DNA from: JAVVUJ01 sp964461765
Lineage (GTDB): Bacteria > Bacillota > Clostridia > Peptostreptococcales > Anaerovoracaceae
Assembly: GCA_964461765.1 (NCBI GenBank)
Contig: CAYWVS010000021.1
Span: forward strand, 1 to 42,181
Direction of reading: 5' to 3'
Length of the DNA: 42,181 bases
How positions within the stretch are numbered: position 1 is the first letter of the stretch; every line of letters starts with the position of its first letter. The notes beneath the pieces are model-generated. The model saw only the letters and a program-made list of their open reading frames with translations. It did not search any database and was not told the origin of the DNA. The position numbers and the translations under genes are program-made. Positions 1-8,550 of this stretch are shown in pieces.

Positions 1-493
1 TTGTAGTTTGAGCCACTAAGAATAAATTATCCTTAGCAATATTATCTATTTGTGATATATCGTTGATAATGAAAGCTTCATTATCGCACCATCCGTTAAT
101 TCCTACAACTTCGGGATGATCCTTGTTGCCAATAACTACTATTTTTTTGCCTTCTTTTTTTGCCTGATGAACCAGAGCTTGTATTTTTTTCACAAAGGGG
201 CAGGTGGCATCCAAAATTTCTATGTTTCTACGGGTCGCTTCCCTGTAAAAAGCTTCTGTCTCTCCATGAGATCTGACGATGACCAAATCACCTTCTTGAG
301 CCTCAGCCAAATCCTCCAAAATAGAAACCCCTTTTTCCGCCAATTCCCCTGTTACGGATTTATTGTGGATCAAAGGACCGCAAGTATAGATTTTCCGACC
401 GGTGCTTCCATACTTCTCCAAGGCATCCTCCGTATTTTTAATGGCCTCCCTGACGCCAAAGCAAAACCCGGAATTTTTTGCTAACTGTATCAT
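1..493 (-). CDS. ispH: 4-hydroxy-3-methylbut-2-enyl diphosphate reductase, N-terminal part (cut by window edge)
   Basis: This is the last enzyme of the MEP isoprenoid pathway, an iron-sulfur protein that reduces HMBPP to IPP and DMAPP. The first 164 residues are visible. They include the family's conserved residues: Cys11 in GFCFGV, His43 in GPLIHN, His76 in RSHGE, Cys98 in DATCPF and His126 in KDHPEV. These correspond to the first two of the three cluster cysteines and to the substrate-binding histidines. The third cysteine lies beyond the window. The ATG overlaps the rarA stop codon as ATGA, so the two genes are probably translationally coupled. Some clostridial IspH proteins are fused to ribosomal protein S1 domains; that cannot be judged here. 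Confidence 0.95.
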   Translation of the reverse strand, partial: MIQLAKNSGFCFGVREAIKNTEDALEKYGSTGRKIYTCGPLIHNKSVTGELAEKGVSILEDLAEAQEGDLVIVRSHGETEAFYREATRRNIEILDATCPFVKKIQALVHQAKKEGKKIVVIGNKDHPEVVGINGWCDNEAFIINDISQIDNIAKDNLFLVAQTT

Positions 494-1761
494 TTATCCT
501 TTAAGCTTTCCAAAAATCTTTTAAAAGCCCCTTCCTTTCCATTTTCTGTAGGTTCATAATATCGGGTTCCCTTTTTATGCAGATTGTCCGGTAAATATTG
601 CTGCTTCACGTATCCTCCATAAGCATGAGGATATTTGTAGTCTAATCCGATCCCCCGTTTTTTCGCTCCTGAATAATGAGCATCCTTTAAATGATCGGGA
701 ACGTCATCTATGGTCATGGTATGCAGATCATGCATAGCCTTTCCCAGTGCCATACAACTTGCATTGGATTTAGGAGACGAGGCCAACAATATAACCGCCT
801 GAGAAAGCAATATGGACGCCTCCGGCAGTCCTACCATCTGAGCTCCCTGCACACAGCTTGTCACTACGGAGATGGCACCGGGATAAGCCATTCCAATATC
901 TTCACTGGCCATGACCAGTAGCCTTCTGCCGATGGTATTTACATCTGCCCCGCCATCTATCAGTCTGGCCAAATAATGTACCGCCGCATGAGGGTCGCTT
1001 CCCCGAACGGATTTTTGCAAAGCAGAAAGTAAATTGTACTTATCTTCTTTTTTATCGTAAAAGGTTGTTTGGCGCTGCATGGCCTCACCTACCATCGACT
1101 TGTCCAACATACCACCGATTTTAATGTTTTCCGATATAAAACCCAGAGTATCTAGTCCGATTCTAGCATCTCCTCCCGACAAATCCGCCAGCATCCGCAA
1201 TGCATCCTCATCATAACGTATGTTTAGCTTTCCTAAGCCCCGATCCTGATCCTCCAGAGCTTTCACTAAAACCTGATAAATATCGTCGGTACTTAACCTT
1301 TTAAACTCATAAATGGATCCGATCCGGCTGAGGACTGCATTATTGATGGAGAAATAGGGATTTTCAGTGGTACTGCCGATAAACCGAATCACCCCTTCTT
1401 CCAAAGCTTTTAGTAAAGAATCCTGTTGTAGCTTATTCCATCTGTGAAACTCGTCCACATAAAGGTAAGTATTTTTATTTTGCAATCCGTAAAATTTAAA
1501 CTTTGCTTTTTCTAAAATTTCTTTTAACTCTTTGGTGCCTACCACAGAAGCGTTGATTTCACTGTATTCAGAATCCATTTCTGCGGAAATAATCCTGGCC
1601 AATGTGGTTTTTCCTGTTCCCGAAGGTCCAAAAAATATGGCAGAATCAAAGGTTTTATTTTTTATACTATTATAAAGCAATGAGCCTTGGTACATAAAAT
1701 GTCTTTGACCTACAAAGTCATCCAGAGTACTGGGTCTCATTCTGGTGGATAAGGGTATCAT
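490..1761 (-). CDS. rarA: Replication-associated recombination protein A (RarA/MgsA AAA+ ATPase)
   Basis: This is a 423-residue AAA+ ATPase of the clamp-loader-like RarA/MgsA/WRNIP1 family, which acts at stalled replication forks. Walker A is GPSGTGKTT at residues 45-53, Walker B is YVDEFHRW around 101-108 (the family more often has DEIHRF), and sensor 1 is GSTTENP around 129-135. The N-terminal PLSTRMRPSTLDDFVGQ and the C-terminal replication-factor-C-like helical region with KYPHAYGG are typical. Length is normal for the family. TTAGGAGCTTAC in front of the ATG is a good ribosome binding site and overlaps the end of the upstream SPOR-domain gene. It is co-directional with that gene and with ispH. 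Confidence 0.96.
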   Translation of the reverse strand: MIPLSTRMRPSTLDDFVGQRHFMYQGSLLYNSIKNKTFDSAIFFGPSGTGKTTLARIISAEMDSEYSEINASVVGTKELKEILEKAKFKFYGLQNKNTYLYVDEFHRWNKLQQDSLLKALEEGVIRFIGSTTENPYFSINNAVLSRIGSIYEFKRLSTDDIYQVLVKALEDQDRGLGKLNIRYDEDALRMLADLSGGDARIGLDTLGFISENIKIGGMLDKSMVGEAMQRQTTFYDKKEDKYNLLSALQKSVRGSDPHAAVHYLARLIDGGADVNTIGRRLLVMASEDIGMAYPGAISVVTSCVQGAQMVGLPEASILLSQAVILLASSPKSNASCMALGKAMHDLHTMTIDDVPDHLKDAHYSGAKKRGIGLDYKYPHAYGGYVKQQYLPDNLHKKGTRYYEPTENGKEGAFKRFLESLKDK

Positions 1762-1769
1762 GTAAGCTC

Positions 1770-2309
1770 CTAATAATCCACTACCTCCACATTGACCCCT
1801 CCTTTTTGAAGAACCTCCAACGCATTGGTAGCTTTTTCTTTTGATTGATAGGCATTGCCCATTACCTTAAAGTCTGTATTGGTTTCAAAGATATAGACAT
1901 TAAGACCTTTTTGGGACAGTTCCTTTACTTTCTCCGTAGCTGTTGCCTTATCGGTGAAAACGCCGTATTGCAAAGCATAACCACTTACTTTTTCCTGAAT
2001 ATTCTGCCCATCGGAAATTACTTCCTGAGGAAGTCCCGTGGTAGGATTGGGCGCTGTAGCTGTTTCGGTAGTGGTTAAGGGTTTTTCCGTTCCATCAACC
2101 TTAATGGTTTCAAGAGGCTCTCCAACTTCAACAGGGCTGCCGGTCTCTTGAACATTGTCCAAATTTTTCCCTTGAAGCAAAAGAGGATATACCAGATACT
2201 TTGTTCCTGTATAACCGACGGCTACAGCCAGGATCAATGCAATAAACAAGGATAGCACCCCACTGCCTGTACTCCTTCTGCTCCTTCTGAATCTACTGTT
2301 TCTTCCCAT
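1770..2309 (-). CDS. SPOR-domain membrane protein
   Basis: The protein has about 179 residues: a basic, Arg/Ser-rich cytoplasmic start, one membrane segment (LFIALILAVAVGYTG region), a Thr/Pro-rich linker, and a C-terminal SPOR domain beginning near GYALQYGVFTD and ending in GGVNVEVVDY. SPOR domains bind denuded glycan strands of peptidoglycan, often at division or sporulation septa, so a cell-wall role is inferred. I chose the ATG at 2309 because GAGGGAACAGAAG lies directly before it; the longer reading from 2324 adds five residues but has no ribosome binding site. The stop codon is 8 bp before rarA. Confidence 0.85.
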   Translation of the reverse strand: MGRNSRFRRSRRSTGSGVLSLFIALILAVAVGYTGTKYLVYPLLLQGKNLDNVQETGSPVEVGEPLETIKVDGTEKPLTTTETATAPNPTTGLPQEVISDGQNIQEKVSGYALQYGVFTDKATATEKVKELSQKGLNVYIFETNTDFKVMGNAYQSKEKATNALEVLQKGGVNVEVVDY

Positions 2310-2397
2310 CTTCTGTTCCCTCATTTCATAACATGGTTGTATTTTTTCATTTACATATGCTATGTTTATTCAGGAACAGAAGAAAATATAATTAAAT

Positions 2398-2922
2398 TTA
2401 TTTATAATCCATTAAAATTTTTGTAGAAATAATGATCATGATGCCTGCCAGGATCAGGTATATTCCCACTAGCACCAGTAAAAAGGACATTACATAGACA
2501 GAGGCTACCATCATACCTATACCGAAAGCCAAATTGATCACCCCAAAGGCAACCGTAGTACCGACGGGGAATCCCAACTTTTTTCGCTCCATTGCCACAG
2601 AAAATCGATCCACTGCGGAAAGGATTGCAAAAATACCGATGATAATTCCGATAAAAGTAATGGTAACGTTAGTGTTGGTCAGCACGTAAATCCCTAAAAC
2701 AATTAGAGATACAGATACAAATCCCTTTAAAATAAAGCCTTTAGTCTTGTTTTTTATTAAAGAAAATCCGTTAAAAATCCCTGTAAGCAATAGCAGAGCT
2801 CCTATGATTACCGCCAAAAATTGGATGATGGTTTGAGGAAAAATCAGGAGCACCGAGCCAACCAAAATTACGATAACTCCCAACCATAATCCCATAGATT
2901 TTATTTGTTTATATGGATCCAT
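2398..2922 (-). CDS. DUF308 (HdeD-like) integral membrane protein
   Basis: The 174-residue protein is almost entirely hydrophobic, with about six membrane segments arranged as two-helix repeats (LWLGVIVILVGSVLLIF, IIGALLLLTGIFNGF, and similar units further on). This repeated pattern with GI..L..G is typical of the DUF308/HdeD family. The family member HdeD is linked to acid resistance in E. coli, but the function in Firmicutes is unknown. AAGGGG stands five bases before the ATG. It sits 37 bp after speE on the same strand and may be cotranscribed with the polyamine genes. Confidence 0.8.
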   Translation of the reverse strand: MDPYKQIKSMGLWLGVIVILVGSVLLIFPQTIIQFLAVIIGALLLLTGIFNGFSLIKNKTKGFILKGFVSVSLIVLGIYVLTNTNVTITFIGIIIGIFAILSAVDRFSVAMERKKLGFPVGTTVAFGVINLAFGIGMMVASVYVMSFLLVLVGIYLILAGIMIIISTKILMDYK

Positions 2923-2959
2923 TGTTTCCCCTTTCTTTAAAGCTCTTTTTAAGTGCTGC

Positions 2960-3832
2960 TTACACTGATTCCAATATGTTTTTCACATAATTAGGCAATG
3001 CAAAGGCACCTTTGTGAAGCTCTGTGTTATAATATCTGGTTTCTAAGCCTAAGGTTTCCCATTTTTTATCCTGTATATCCGCTACAGGATCTAAAGCTTT
3101 GGAAGCAAATCCAAAGTACCAATAGCCGGAAGCATAGGTAGGTATGTTAAATCCGTATACCTTCGCAATGGGGAATACTTTTTTAATCTTTTTATGAGCC
3201 TTTTTCATCTCTTCAATATCCCCGTCATAGAAAGCTCCCTCGTGCTGATTGATGAGGATTCCTTTGTCAGTCAATATTCTGAAGCAATCCTGATAAAACT
3301 CTACAGTGAAAAGCCCTTCTCCCGGTCCCTCGGGGTCGGTGGAATCTACTAAGATCAAATCATAGGAAGCATCCGGTGCATTCTTAACAAAGGCAAGACC
3401 ATCTCTGAACATGAGGTTTAATCGAGGCTCGCTGTCAAACACTGAGGACATGGTAGGTAAATGCTCCTTACAGATTCGCACCACTGCTTCATCGATTTCC
3501 ACCATATCGATTTTTTCTATGTGAGGATATCTTGAAACTTCTCTGGCTGTACCACCATCTCCTGCCCCGATAATCAAAACGTTCTTAATGTCGGGATTAA
3601 CAGCCATTGCAGGATGACAAATCATATCGTGATATACGAATTCATCCTTTTCTGTTACCTGCACATAACCGTCCAAAACCATAAACCTTCCAAAAGTTTT
3701 ATTTTTAAAAATTTGAATTTTTTGAAAAGGTGATTGCTCAGTGTGAAGAACCTCTTCTATGTTTAAGGATAATTTCACATCATCGTCCATGTAATATTCG
3801 GAATACCATAAGTCGTTGTTTTTTAATAACAT
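2960..3832 (-). CDS. speE: Spermidine synthase (polyamine aminopropyltransferase)
   Basis: SpeE transfers an aminopropyl group from decarboxylated S-adenosylmethionine to putrescine to give spermidine. The 290-residue protein shows the N-terminal beta domain, the EKDEFVYHDM substrate motif (around 61-70), the nucleotide-binding GAGDGG (89-94), the acidic VEIDE after strand 2, and the catalytic DSTDPEGPG loop (from Asp163). I start at the ATG at 3832, which has AGAGGAAATAAA before it; the longer reading from 3853 includes that ribosome binding site within its coding sequence. The upstream neighbour speD makes its aminopropyl donor, so the two genes form one pathway unit. Confidence 0.96.
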   Translation of the reverse strand: MLLKNNDLWYSEYYMDDDVKLSLNIEEVLHTEQSPFQKIQIFKNKTFGRFMVLDGYVQVTEKDEFVYHDMICHPAMAVNPDIKNVLIIGAGDGGTAREVSRYPHIEKIDMVEIDEAVVRICKEHLPTMSSVFDSEPRLNLMFRDGLAFVKNAPDASYDLILVDSTDPEGPGEGLFTVEFYQDCFRILTDKGILINQHEGAFYDGDIEEMKKAHKKIKKVFPIAKVYGFNIPTYASGYWYFGFASKALDPVADIQDKKWETLGLETRYYNTELHKGAFALPNYVKNILESV

Positions 3833-3892
3833 TTTATTTCCTCTCTTTATCATATGATTTTTTATTAGCTAAAAGTATAAACTTTCTATTAA

Positions 3893-3913
3893 ATAAATTA
3901 ATTAATTAATTAA
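3893..3913. repeat. AT-only tetranucleotide run between speD and speE
   Basis: A run of ATTA/TTAA tetranucleotides lies in the 97-bp space between the speD stop and the speE start and is followed by AAATAAATAAAT. It contains no GC hairpin, so I see no terminator separating the two genes. Confidence 0.6.
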
Positions 3914-3929
3914 ACAAATAAATAAATTA

Positions 3930-4739
3930 CTAAAAAATAGGTAGATTTTTGCCATAAAAAATTTCATCCATCTCATTGGTTAATCGAGTTATAATCTCTT
4001 TAATTTCTCGACCAGTCAATTCTTCTTCCGTAATATGGAACAAGTAATTATCAATGTCAAATTTTTTCAACTTGCATTTTGTATGGAAAATATTTTCTTG
4101 ATAAACGTTAACATCGATCATGTCATAATTATTTCTATTTCTCTTATAAATGTAGTTTTGAATAGAATTTAATTTATGATCGATAAATAATTTTTTACCT
4201 GTTATGTCTCTGGTAAACCCTCTCACCTTATAATCCAATGTCATGATGTCCGCTTCAAAGCTCTCGATTAGATAATTTAAAGCGATCAAGGGAGAAATTT
4301 CTCCACAGGTGGAAATGTCGATGTCAGCTCTAAAGGTACATACTCCATTATCCGGGTGATATTCCGGATAAGTATGTACTGTGATGTGGCTCTTGTCCAA
4401 ATGTGCTACCACAGAAGGATTATCAATTTCCATTTGCTGTACGGAAGACTCCGGAGGAGCGCTTTCTTCGCAGATCAAAATGGTAACGCTAGCTCCTTGA
4501 GGGTCATAGTCTTGGACTGCAATATTTAAAATTTTAGCTCCAATAGTATCCGATACATTTTTTAATATTTCGGTAAGTCTCTCTGCATTATACTGCTCAT
4601 CTATATATTCAATATAGGCTTGTCTATCCTCAATGGTTTTTGTATAACAAATATCATACATATTAAAACTAAGGGTTTTCGTTAAATTGTTAAAACCATG
4701 CAATGTAATTTTTTCAGCATCTTCTATTTTAGCTATCAA
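3930..4739 (-). CDS. speD: S-adenosylmethionine decarboxylase proenzyme (E. coli-type SpeD)
   Basis: SpeD makes decarboxylated S-adenosylmethionine for SpeE. The protein self-cleaves at Lys-Ser in LDKSHITVHTYPE, converting the serine to the pyruvoyl cofactor. CTFRADID.STCG, DYKVRGFTRD, KLNSIQNY and DVNVYQENIFHTK all match the long class-1 enzyme of E. coli. The reading frame can begin at a TTG at 4787, but nothing there resembles a ribosome binding site and that stretch encodes a terminator-like hairpin. I prefer the TTG at 4739, which has AGGCGG nine bases upstream and gives an N-terminus close to that of the E. coli protein (K.TLHGFNNLTK). The longer start remains possible. Confidence 0.92.
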   Translation of the reverse strand: MIAKIEDAEKITLHGFNNLTKTLSFNMYDICYTKTIEDRQAYIEYIDEQYNAERLTEILKNVSDTIGAKILNIAVQDYDPQGASVTILICEESAPPESSVQQMEIDNPSVVAHLDKSHITVHTYPEYHPDNGVCTFRADIDISTCGEISPLIALNYLIESFEADIMTLDYKVRGFTRDITGKKLFIDHKLNSIQNYIYKRNRNNYDMIDVNVYQENIFHTKCKLKKFDIDNYLFHITEEELTGREIKEIITRLTNEMDEIFYGKNLPIF

Positions 4740-4775
4740 TAACTTCCACCGCCTTTCTGATAAATGATTATCTTT

Positions 4776-4807
4776 AAAAAATCCCAATACTTAAGCAGCA
4801 TCGGGAT
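4776..4807 (-). terminator. Terminator-like hairpin in the speD leader (possible attenuator)
   Basis: On the minus strand ATCCCGAT pairs with ATTGGGAT across an 11-base loop and is followed at once by six T. It lies between the speD promoter and the ribosome binding site preferred for speD. A second small stem (GATAA/TTATC, 4759-4772) follows. A terminator placed here would have to be read through or prevented from forming for speD to be made. Confidence 0.5.
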
Positions 4808-4825
4808 GTTAGCTTATTTTCTAAA

Positions 4826-4853
4826 ATTGTATCATATCTGGAGAAATTTTCAA
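4826..4853 (-). promoter_or_regulatory. Sigma-A-type promoter for speD-speE
   Basis: On the minus strand there is TTGAAA at 4853-4848, a 16-bp spacer, and TACAAT at 4831-4826. Transcription would start around 4819 and enter the hairpin leader of speD. Confidence 0.55.
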
Positions 4854-4923
4854 CAATTTTTTCTGTGATACCATTTTTTGTATTATTATTCGACATTTAT
4901 TCTTGGATGATAAAAAAATGTGA

Positions 4924-6018
4924 TTATAATCCATAGGATATGGCAGAATCTCGATGCAGAAGTATCACTTCATTTATAATGCCGTTGATTCCAGGGTTAT
5001 TGATTATAATCCTATTTTTAAGCTTGGTTAAAGTTGCAATTCCCACACCATAGAAATTACCAAGTTGTTCAAAACCCTCAACAAGCTTTATTAATTTGTT
5101 TTCCGGAAATGAGTTATTAAACTGATGATATAACTGGTGGTTTAATTTATCTTTCCTTAAATCCATAACATTGTGATTTAACTGATTTTTATTATGAGAT
5201 TTTTTCTCTGAAATATATGCTAATCTAACCCCTCGATTTTCAGTGTTTACATAGATGTTTTCTAAAGATAAAGAAAAGCTGTCGGAAAACAAAAGTAAAT
5301 CTTCTGCTACTTTTATTACTTTTAAGGAGTCTAAAAATATCCTGATAATCTCACATAGGATAGCTCCTTCTTTTTTAAATCTGGCATTGCTATCCCATCT
5401 GGAATTACATTCCTTTTGATAAATCATTTCCATATATTGTTTAAAACCAATATAATTTGTCACATCATAATAGGCACACACCGTTTCCCCTTGGTGAATA
5501 AAATTCATCTTTAAAAACGGTGATCTATTTTGAGACAAATATTTTATTTCATGAGAATAAAACTCATCTTTACAAAAGTTTATGGTCATCCTTCTCTTTC
5601 CACCTAGTTCTTCGTATTTTCTTTGAAGATTTCTACTGTAGTCTAACTCTTCATATTTTGAGTGAAATTCTCCATGTTTCTCATTGATAATACTTTTACT
5701 TCCCATCTCCGAATATTCAGCATTGATTTTATTATTATCCGGTAGCTCTGTATTACTTTCAATAATATTTCTTTGATGGTCAATTTCCTCATCCCTATTA
5801 ATATTTCTGTTTATGTCAATACCCTCAACATTCCGATTCAATTTATTTTCACTGTGAACTTGTTGAAAATTACTCATCATTTTATTTTCACTGTGGACTT
5901 GTTGGAAATTACTCATCATTTTATTTTTATAGTTGTTTATATCGCCCTCCCTCATCATTTCCCTTCTCAAATCTTCAAAATCTATGGTTTCATCAATTTC
6001 CAATGCTTCTATCTTCAT
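4924..6018 (-). CDS. DUF6382-like protein at the end of the Tad operon
   Basis: The 364-residue protein has an Asn/Glu-rich, probably disordered first half (about 1-140) and a folded second half starting at MTINFCKDEFYSHEIKYL. The second half resembles the N-terminal DUF6382 domain of FHA-domain proteins that sit in clostridial Tad loci. No FHA domain is visible, so this would be a version without it. I see no signal peptide or membrane helix. Residues NKMMSNFQQVHSE occur twice in tandem from a 39-bp duplication. The start has GGAGGAAATTAAATT before ATG and lies 3 bp after the upstream gene's stop, so coupling is likely. The family assignment is from memory of the motif and is moderate. Confidence 0.6.
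   Translation of the reverse strand: MKIEALEIDETIDFEDLRREMMREGDINNYKNKMMSNFQQVHSENKMMSNFQQVHSENKLNRNVEGIDINRNINRDEEIDHQRNIIESNTELPDNNKINAEYSEMGSKSIINEKHGEFHSKYEELDYSRNLQRKYEELGGKRRMTINFCKDEFYSHEIKYLSQNRSPFLKMNFIHQGETVCAYYDVTNYIGFKQYMEMIYQKECNSRWDSNARFKKEGAILCEIIRIFLDSLKVIKVAEDLLLFSDSFSLSLENIYVNTENRGVRLAYISEKKSHNKNQLNHNVMDLRKDKLNHQLYHQFNNSFPENKLIKLVEGFEQLGNFYGVGIATLTKLKNRIIINNPGINGIINEVILLHRDSAISYGL
5843..5920. repeat. 39-bp tandem duplication inside the DUF6382-like gene
   Basis: Two adjacent 39-bp copies (5843-5881 and 5882-5920) differ at two positions. The unit keeps the reading frame and duplicates 13 residues. A further partial match follows at 5921. Confidence 0.95.
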
Positions 6019-6021
6019 AAT

Positions 6022-6855
6022 TTAATTTCCTCCGCATTTCATGCATGGGGTATAGCCCTTTGTAACAGCCTCTTCTTTATCCATTTCGATTACAAATCGT
6101 TCAACAGAGAAGCAGGAACCTCGATGATAAACAGAGCCGGAACGAGTGAAGCAATACACCACATTACCTAAGGACACGTCTCCAGGTTTGCAAAGGCTAC
6201 AAGGGTCATACTTCCTCTTTAAGCCGCCCGTCAGCACCATCTGGCGAGGTTGGTTTGTTATGTAGGTGCAGGTATCCCTATGGTACCTTTCCCCTGCTCT
6301 TGGAAAAACCCATACGGGATTCACTTCTTTTTCCTCTTCCATCTCTTCAAAGTCCAAAAATGGATATTGCTGCTCTGCCCCCAAGAATCCTCTGAAAAGC
6401 AATGCACTTTCTATAGGTGCCTGCCTTTGAAATGGAATAGGCAATCGTATATTTACATCGTAAGATAGCTTTGCATAGATTAAATTGGTCAAACCTTTAT
6501 CTGCAAACAGATATTGATACTCCTTTAAGGTTACATTTTTTATATCTTTTTCATGATCCTTATACAGCTTGCCCGTAAGTATCACAGGGAAGGTTGCAGA
6601 ATGTATCTGATCTGCTCCTGTTGTTACCTCCTGCAAATAGGCTCCTCTGGAAAGAGCTCTGGCTTCGCCTTCAAAGGTGAAAAAAGCCCTTTCCTCTATC
6701 CAAAGAATCTTCAAAAGATAAACCAAGGTTAAAATTCCTATGAGCAAAAATGGCAGGATTAAGGTGGTTTCCAATATGATAAAGCCTTTTTTGTTAATTC
6801 TTTTTTTATTAATGAGTTTTATAAAATTATTTAAAGAAAATTTAATTTTTCCCAA
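6022..6855 (-). CDS. TadE-like pseudopilin with two C-terminal zinc-type motifs
   Basis: The N-terminus has the pseudopilin pattern: a basic start, then KKGFIILETTLILPFLLIGILTLVYLL around 22-48, with the conserved Glu in the hydrophobic helix. The body should be outside the membrane. The C-terminal 100 residues hold two units with identical spacing, H-x3-C-x22-C-x2-C, at His192/Cys196/Cys219/Cys222 and His244/Cys248/Cys271/Cys274, each within a YHR.(S/T)C context. Such motifs are known from nuclease- and surface-associated proteins and look able to bind zinc. The start is a TTG with AGAGGA nine bases before it. It belongs to the Tad operon between the DUF5702 and DUF6382-like genes. Confidence 0.7.
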   Translation of the reverse strand: MGKIKFSLNNFIKLINKKRINKKGFIILETTLILPFLLIGILTLVYLLKILWIEERAFFTFEGEARALSRGAYLQEVTTGADQIHSATFPVILTGKLYKDHEKDIKNVTLKEYQYLFADKGLTNLIYAKLSYDVNIRLPIPFQRQAPIESALLFRGFLGAEQQYPFLDFEEMEEEKEVNPVWVFPRAGERYHRDTCTYITNQPRQMVLTGGLKRKYDPCSLCKPGDVSLGNVVYCFTRSGSVYHRGSCFSVERFVIEMDKEEAVTKGYTPCMKCGGN

Positions 6856-6978
6856 TTTGGTTCTTCCTCTTTATCAAATTGATTTCTCTTATGAAATATT
6901 TATCTTCTGAATTTTGCTTGTCCCTTTTCACTATCTGCACTTCCCCTTTTCTTCAAGTGCCTCACTTCACTTCTTTTA

Positions 6979-8550
6979 TCAATATCTAACTACCCCTTCT
7001 ATCTCACCATCTCTGAAGCCGGATCCCATGATTCCAAAGAATCCGCTGATCTTTTTTAGTTCAGCCTTATATTGAAATCCTACAAAATACTCCTCTAACA
7101 GAAAGGTTTCATCATCCAAACCCTTCATATTTAATTGGATTAAGTCCATGGTACGCAATAAATTGTTGCTTCTTCCGTTGGTAGCCAACAGAATAGCCAA
7201 ATATCCCTTGTAATCCAATCCACTTTTTCCACCTTCCTGTGAGTCTCCTTTATATACCCCTTTTAGGATGCTGTCTATGTCTGTAGCCCAACTACTTTCT
7301 GTCTTTAAAAAAGGCACCTTTTTTCCTGATAACAGCAAATCCAAATCATTGTACGCCTCCACACCTGACCAAATCCCTACCAAAACTAACTGTGTCAGTG
7401 GCACCCATGGACCGGGGGTGAGGGCTGATGCTGCTGTGGTAGCTTGTCTTAACATGGTGGGGTTGGAATAAATATAACTCATGTTTAAGGCGGTCCTCAT
7501 CAATGCAATTTCTCTTTTTACAGTTTGAAAGTTTTTATAGTCTTCAAACCCTCCTGCTAAGATATACTCTACTTCATTTTGAAAAAAGCTGCTCCTAGTA
7601 CCTTGTTCAGTAATTCCATTTTTGAAAGTACTTAGTATGTACTGACCGACAATTAAGTTGTTACCCTGATTTCCTGTCATAGGAGCATTTCCTACAGAAT
7701 CCATCCTTTGAGATGGTAGAAAATAAATGATTTTTTCATTCCTTAAAACCACATCTTCATTTTGATTGCTATCTGACTCAATGCTTCCGTTTAACAGTTG
7801 ATCTGTGTATTCCTTTAATAGCTCTAGTTTCTTTTTCCCTTCTTTTGCTATCCGTTCATCCTCAGCCTTACCGCCATCACCTGCTTTTTCCTCATCTTTA
7901 TTGCCACCAACTCCTTTTCCTTCATCATTATTCCTATTATTTGCATCTCCTGCCCCCGCTCCTTCTTCTGATTTTCCTTCCTCCTTTTCACTGTTTCGTA
8001 AGGATTTTTCCAATTGCTCTGTCTCTGATTGCTTGTCCCTTTGTAATGACTTGCTATCTGCGATTTCCTTATTAAATGAATTTCCTAAAATTAGATCAGC
8101 CGCTATGGAGGCCCCCTTATATTTCATATATCGTACAATCTCTTCCTCAAATAAATCCGGCTGTGTTAATGAAAATCCCGTCAAGTCTATGGTGGCCTTT
8201 TCCATGTTTAAGCGGATTAAATTTAGGTTTTTATCCTTCGATTTCTTTGGATAGTTATTTTGAAATGTGGCATTGCCATAGAGCATGAGCTTTTCCTCCA
8301 TCGTTTCCTTTTCTCCATGGAATGCCAGTAATCCATAATGGTTCTTTAAGTTTTTGTGATACTCAGTAAGAAGAGACTCTGATGCCAAGTCCAAAGTTCC
8401 TTCACCTATGCTGCGAGCCGCAAGACCTGATGCTGCTTCCAGAAAAAAACCTGATACCAAAACCATGCTCAATATAACGCAAGTCATAAAAACCGTAGTG
8501 GATCCTTTTTTATTCTGTAATATTGAGAACAAAATCGATTTTACGTACAT
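6979..8550 (-). CDS. DUF5702 Tad-locus protein
   Basis: The 523-residue protein begins with a basic stretch and one hydrophobic helix (NKKGSTTVFMTCVILSMVLVSGFFLEAASG), a TadG/TadE-like anchor. The extracellular part starts with LASESLLTEYHKNLKNHYGLLAFHG, typical of DUF5702 proteins in Firmicute Tad loci. A charged low-complexity segment rich in Glu, Lys and Gly occupies about residues 165-245 and probably forms a flexible linker. A second predominantly hydrophobic stretch lies near GPWVPLTQLVLVGIW. The gene overlaps the preceding TadE-like gene by 41 bp in another frame; its AAGGAG lies 13 bases before the ATG, so coupled translation is likely. The function within the pilus is unknown. Confidence 0.75.
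   Translation of the reverse strand: MYVKSILFSILQNKKGSTTVFMTCVILSMVLVSGFFLEAASGLAARSIGEGTLDLASESLLTEYHKNLKNHYGLLAFHGEKETMEEKLMLYGNATFQNNYPKKSKDKNLNLIRLNMEKATIDLTGFSLTQPDLFEEEIVRYMKYKGASIAADLILGNSFNKEIADSKSLQRDKQSETEQLEKSLRNSEKEEGKSEEGAGAGDANNRNNDEGKGVGGNKDEEKAGDGGKAEDERIAKEGKKKLELLKEYTDQLLNGSIESDSNQNEDVVLRNEKIIYFLPSQRMDSVGNAPMTGNQGNNLIVGQYILSTFKNGITEQGTRSSFFQNEVEYILAGGFEDYKNFQTVKREIALMRTALNMSYIYSNPTMLRQATTAASALTPGPWVPLTQLVLVGIWSGVEAYNDLDLLLSGKKVPFLKTESSWATDIDSILKGVYKGDSQEGGKSGLDYKGYLAILLATNGRSNNLLRTMDLIQLNMKGLDDETFLLEEYFVGFQYKAELKKISGFFGIMGSGFRDGEIEGVVRY

Noticed and set aside
4739..4825. SAM riboswitch in the speD leader
   Set aside because: The region is too short and lacks the conserved cores of known SAM classes; only a simple hairpin with T run is supported.
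7805..8288. Overlapping plus-strand open frames of 60-150 codons with Ser/Pro/Phe-rich products
   Set aside because: They lie opposite the low-complexity charged linker of the DUF5702 gene and are its mirror image; they have no ribosome binding site or recognisable domain.
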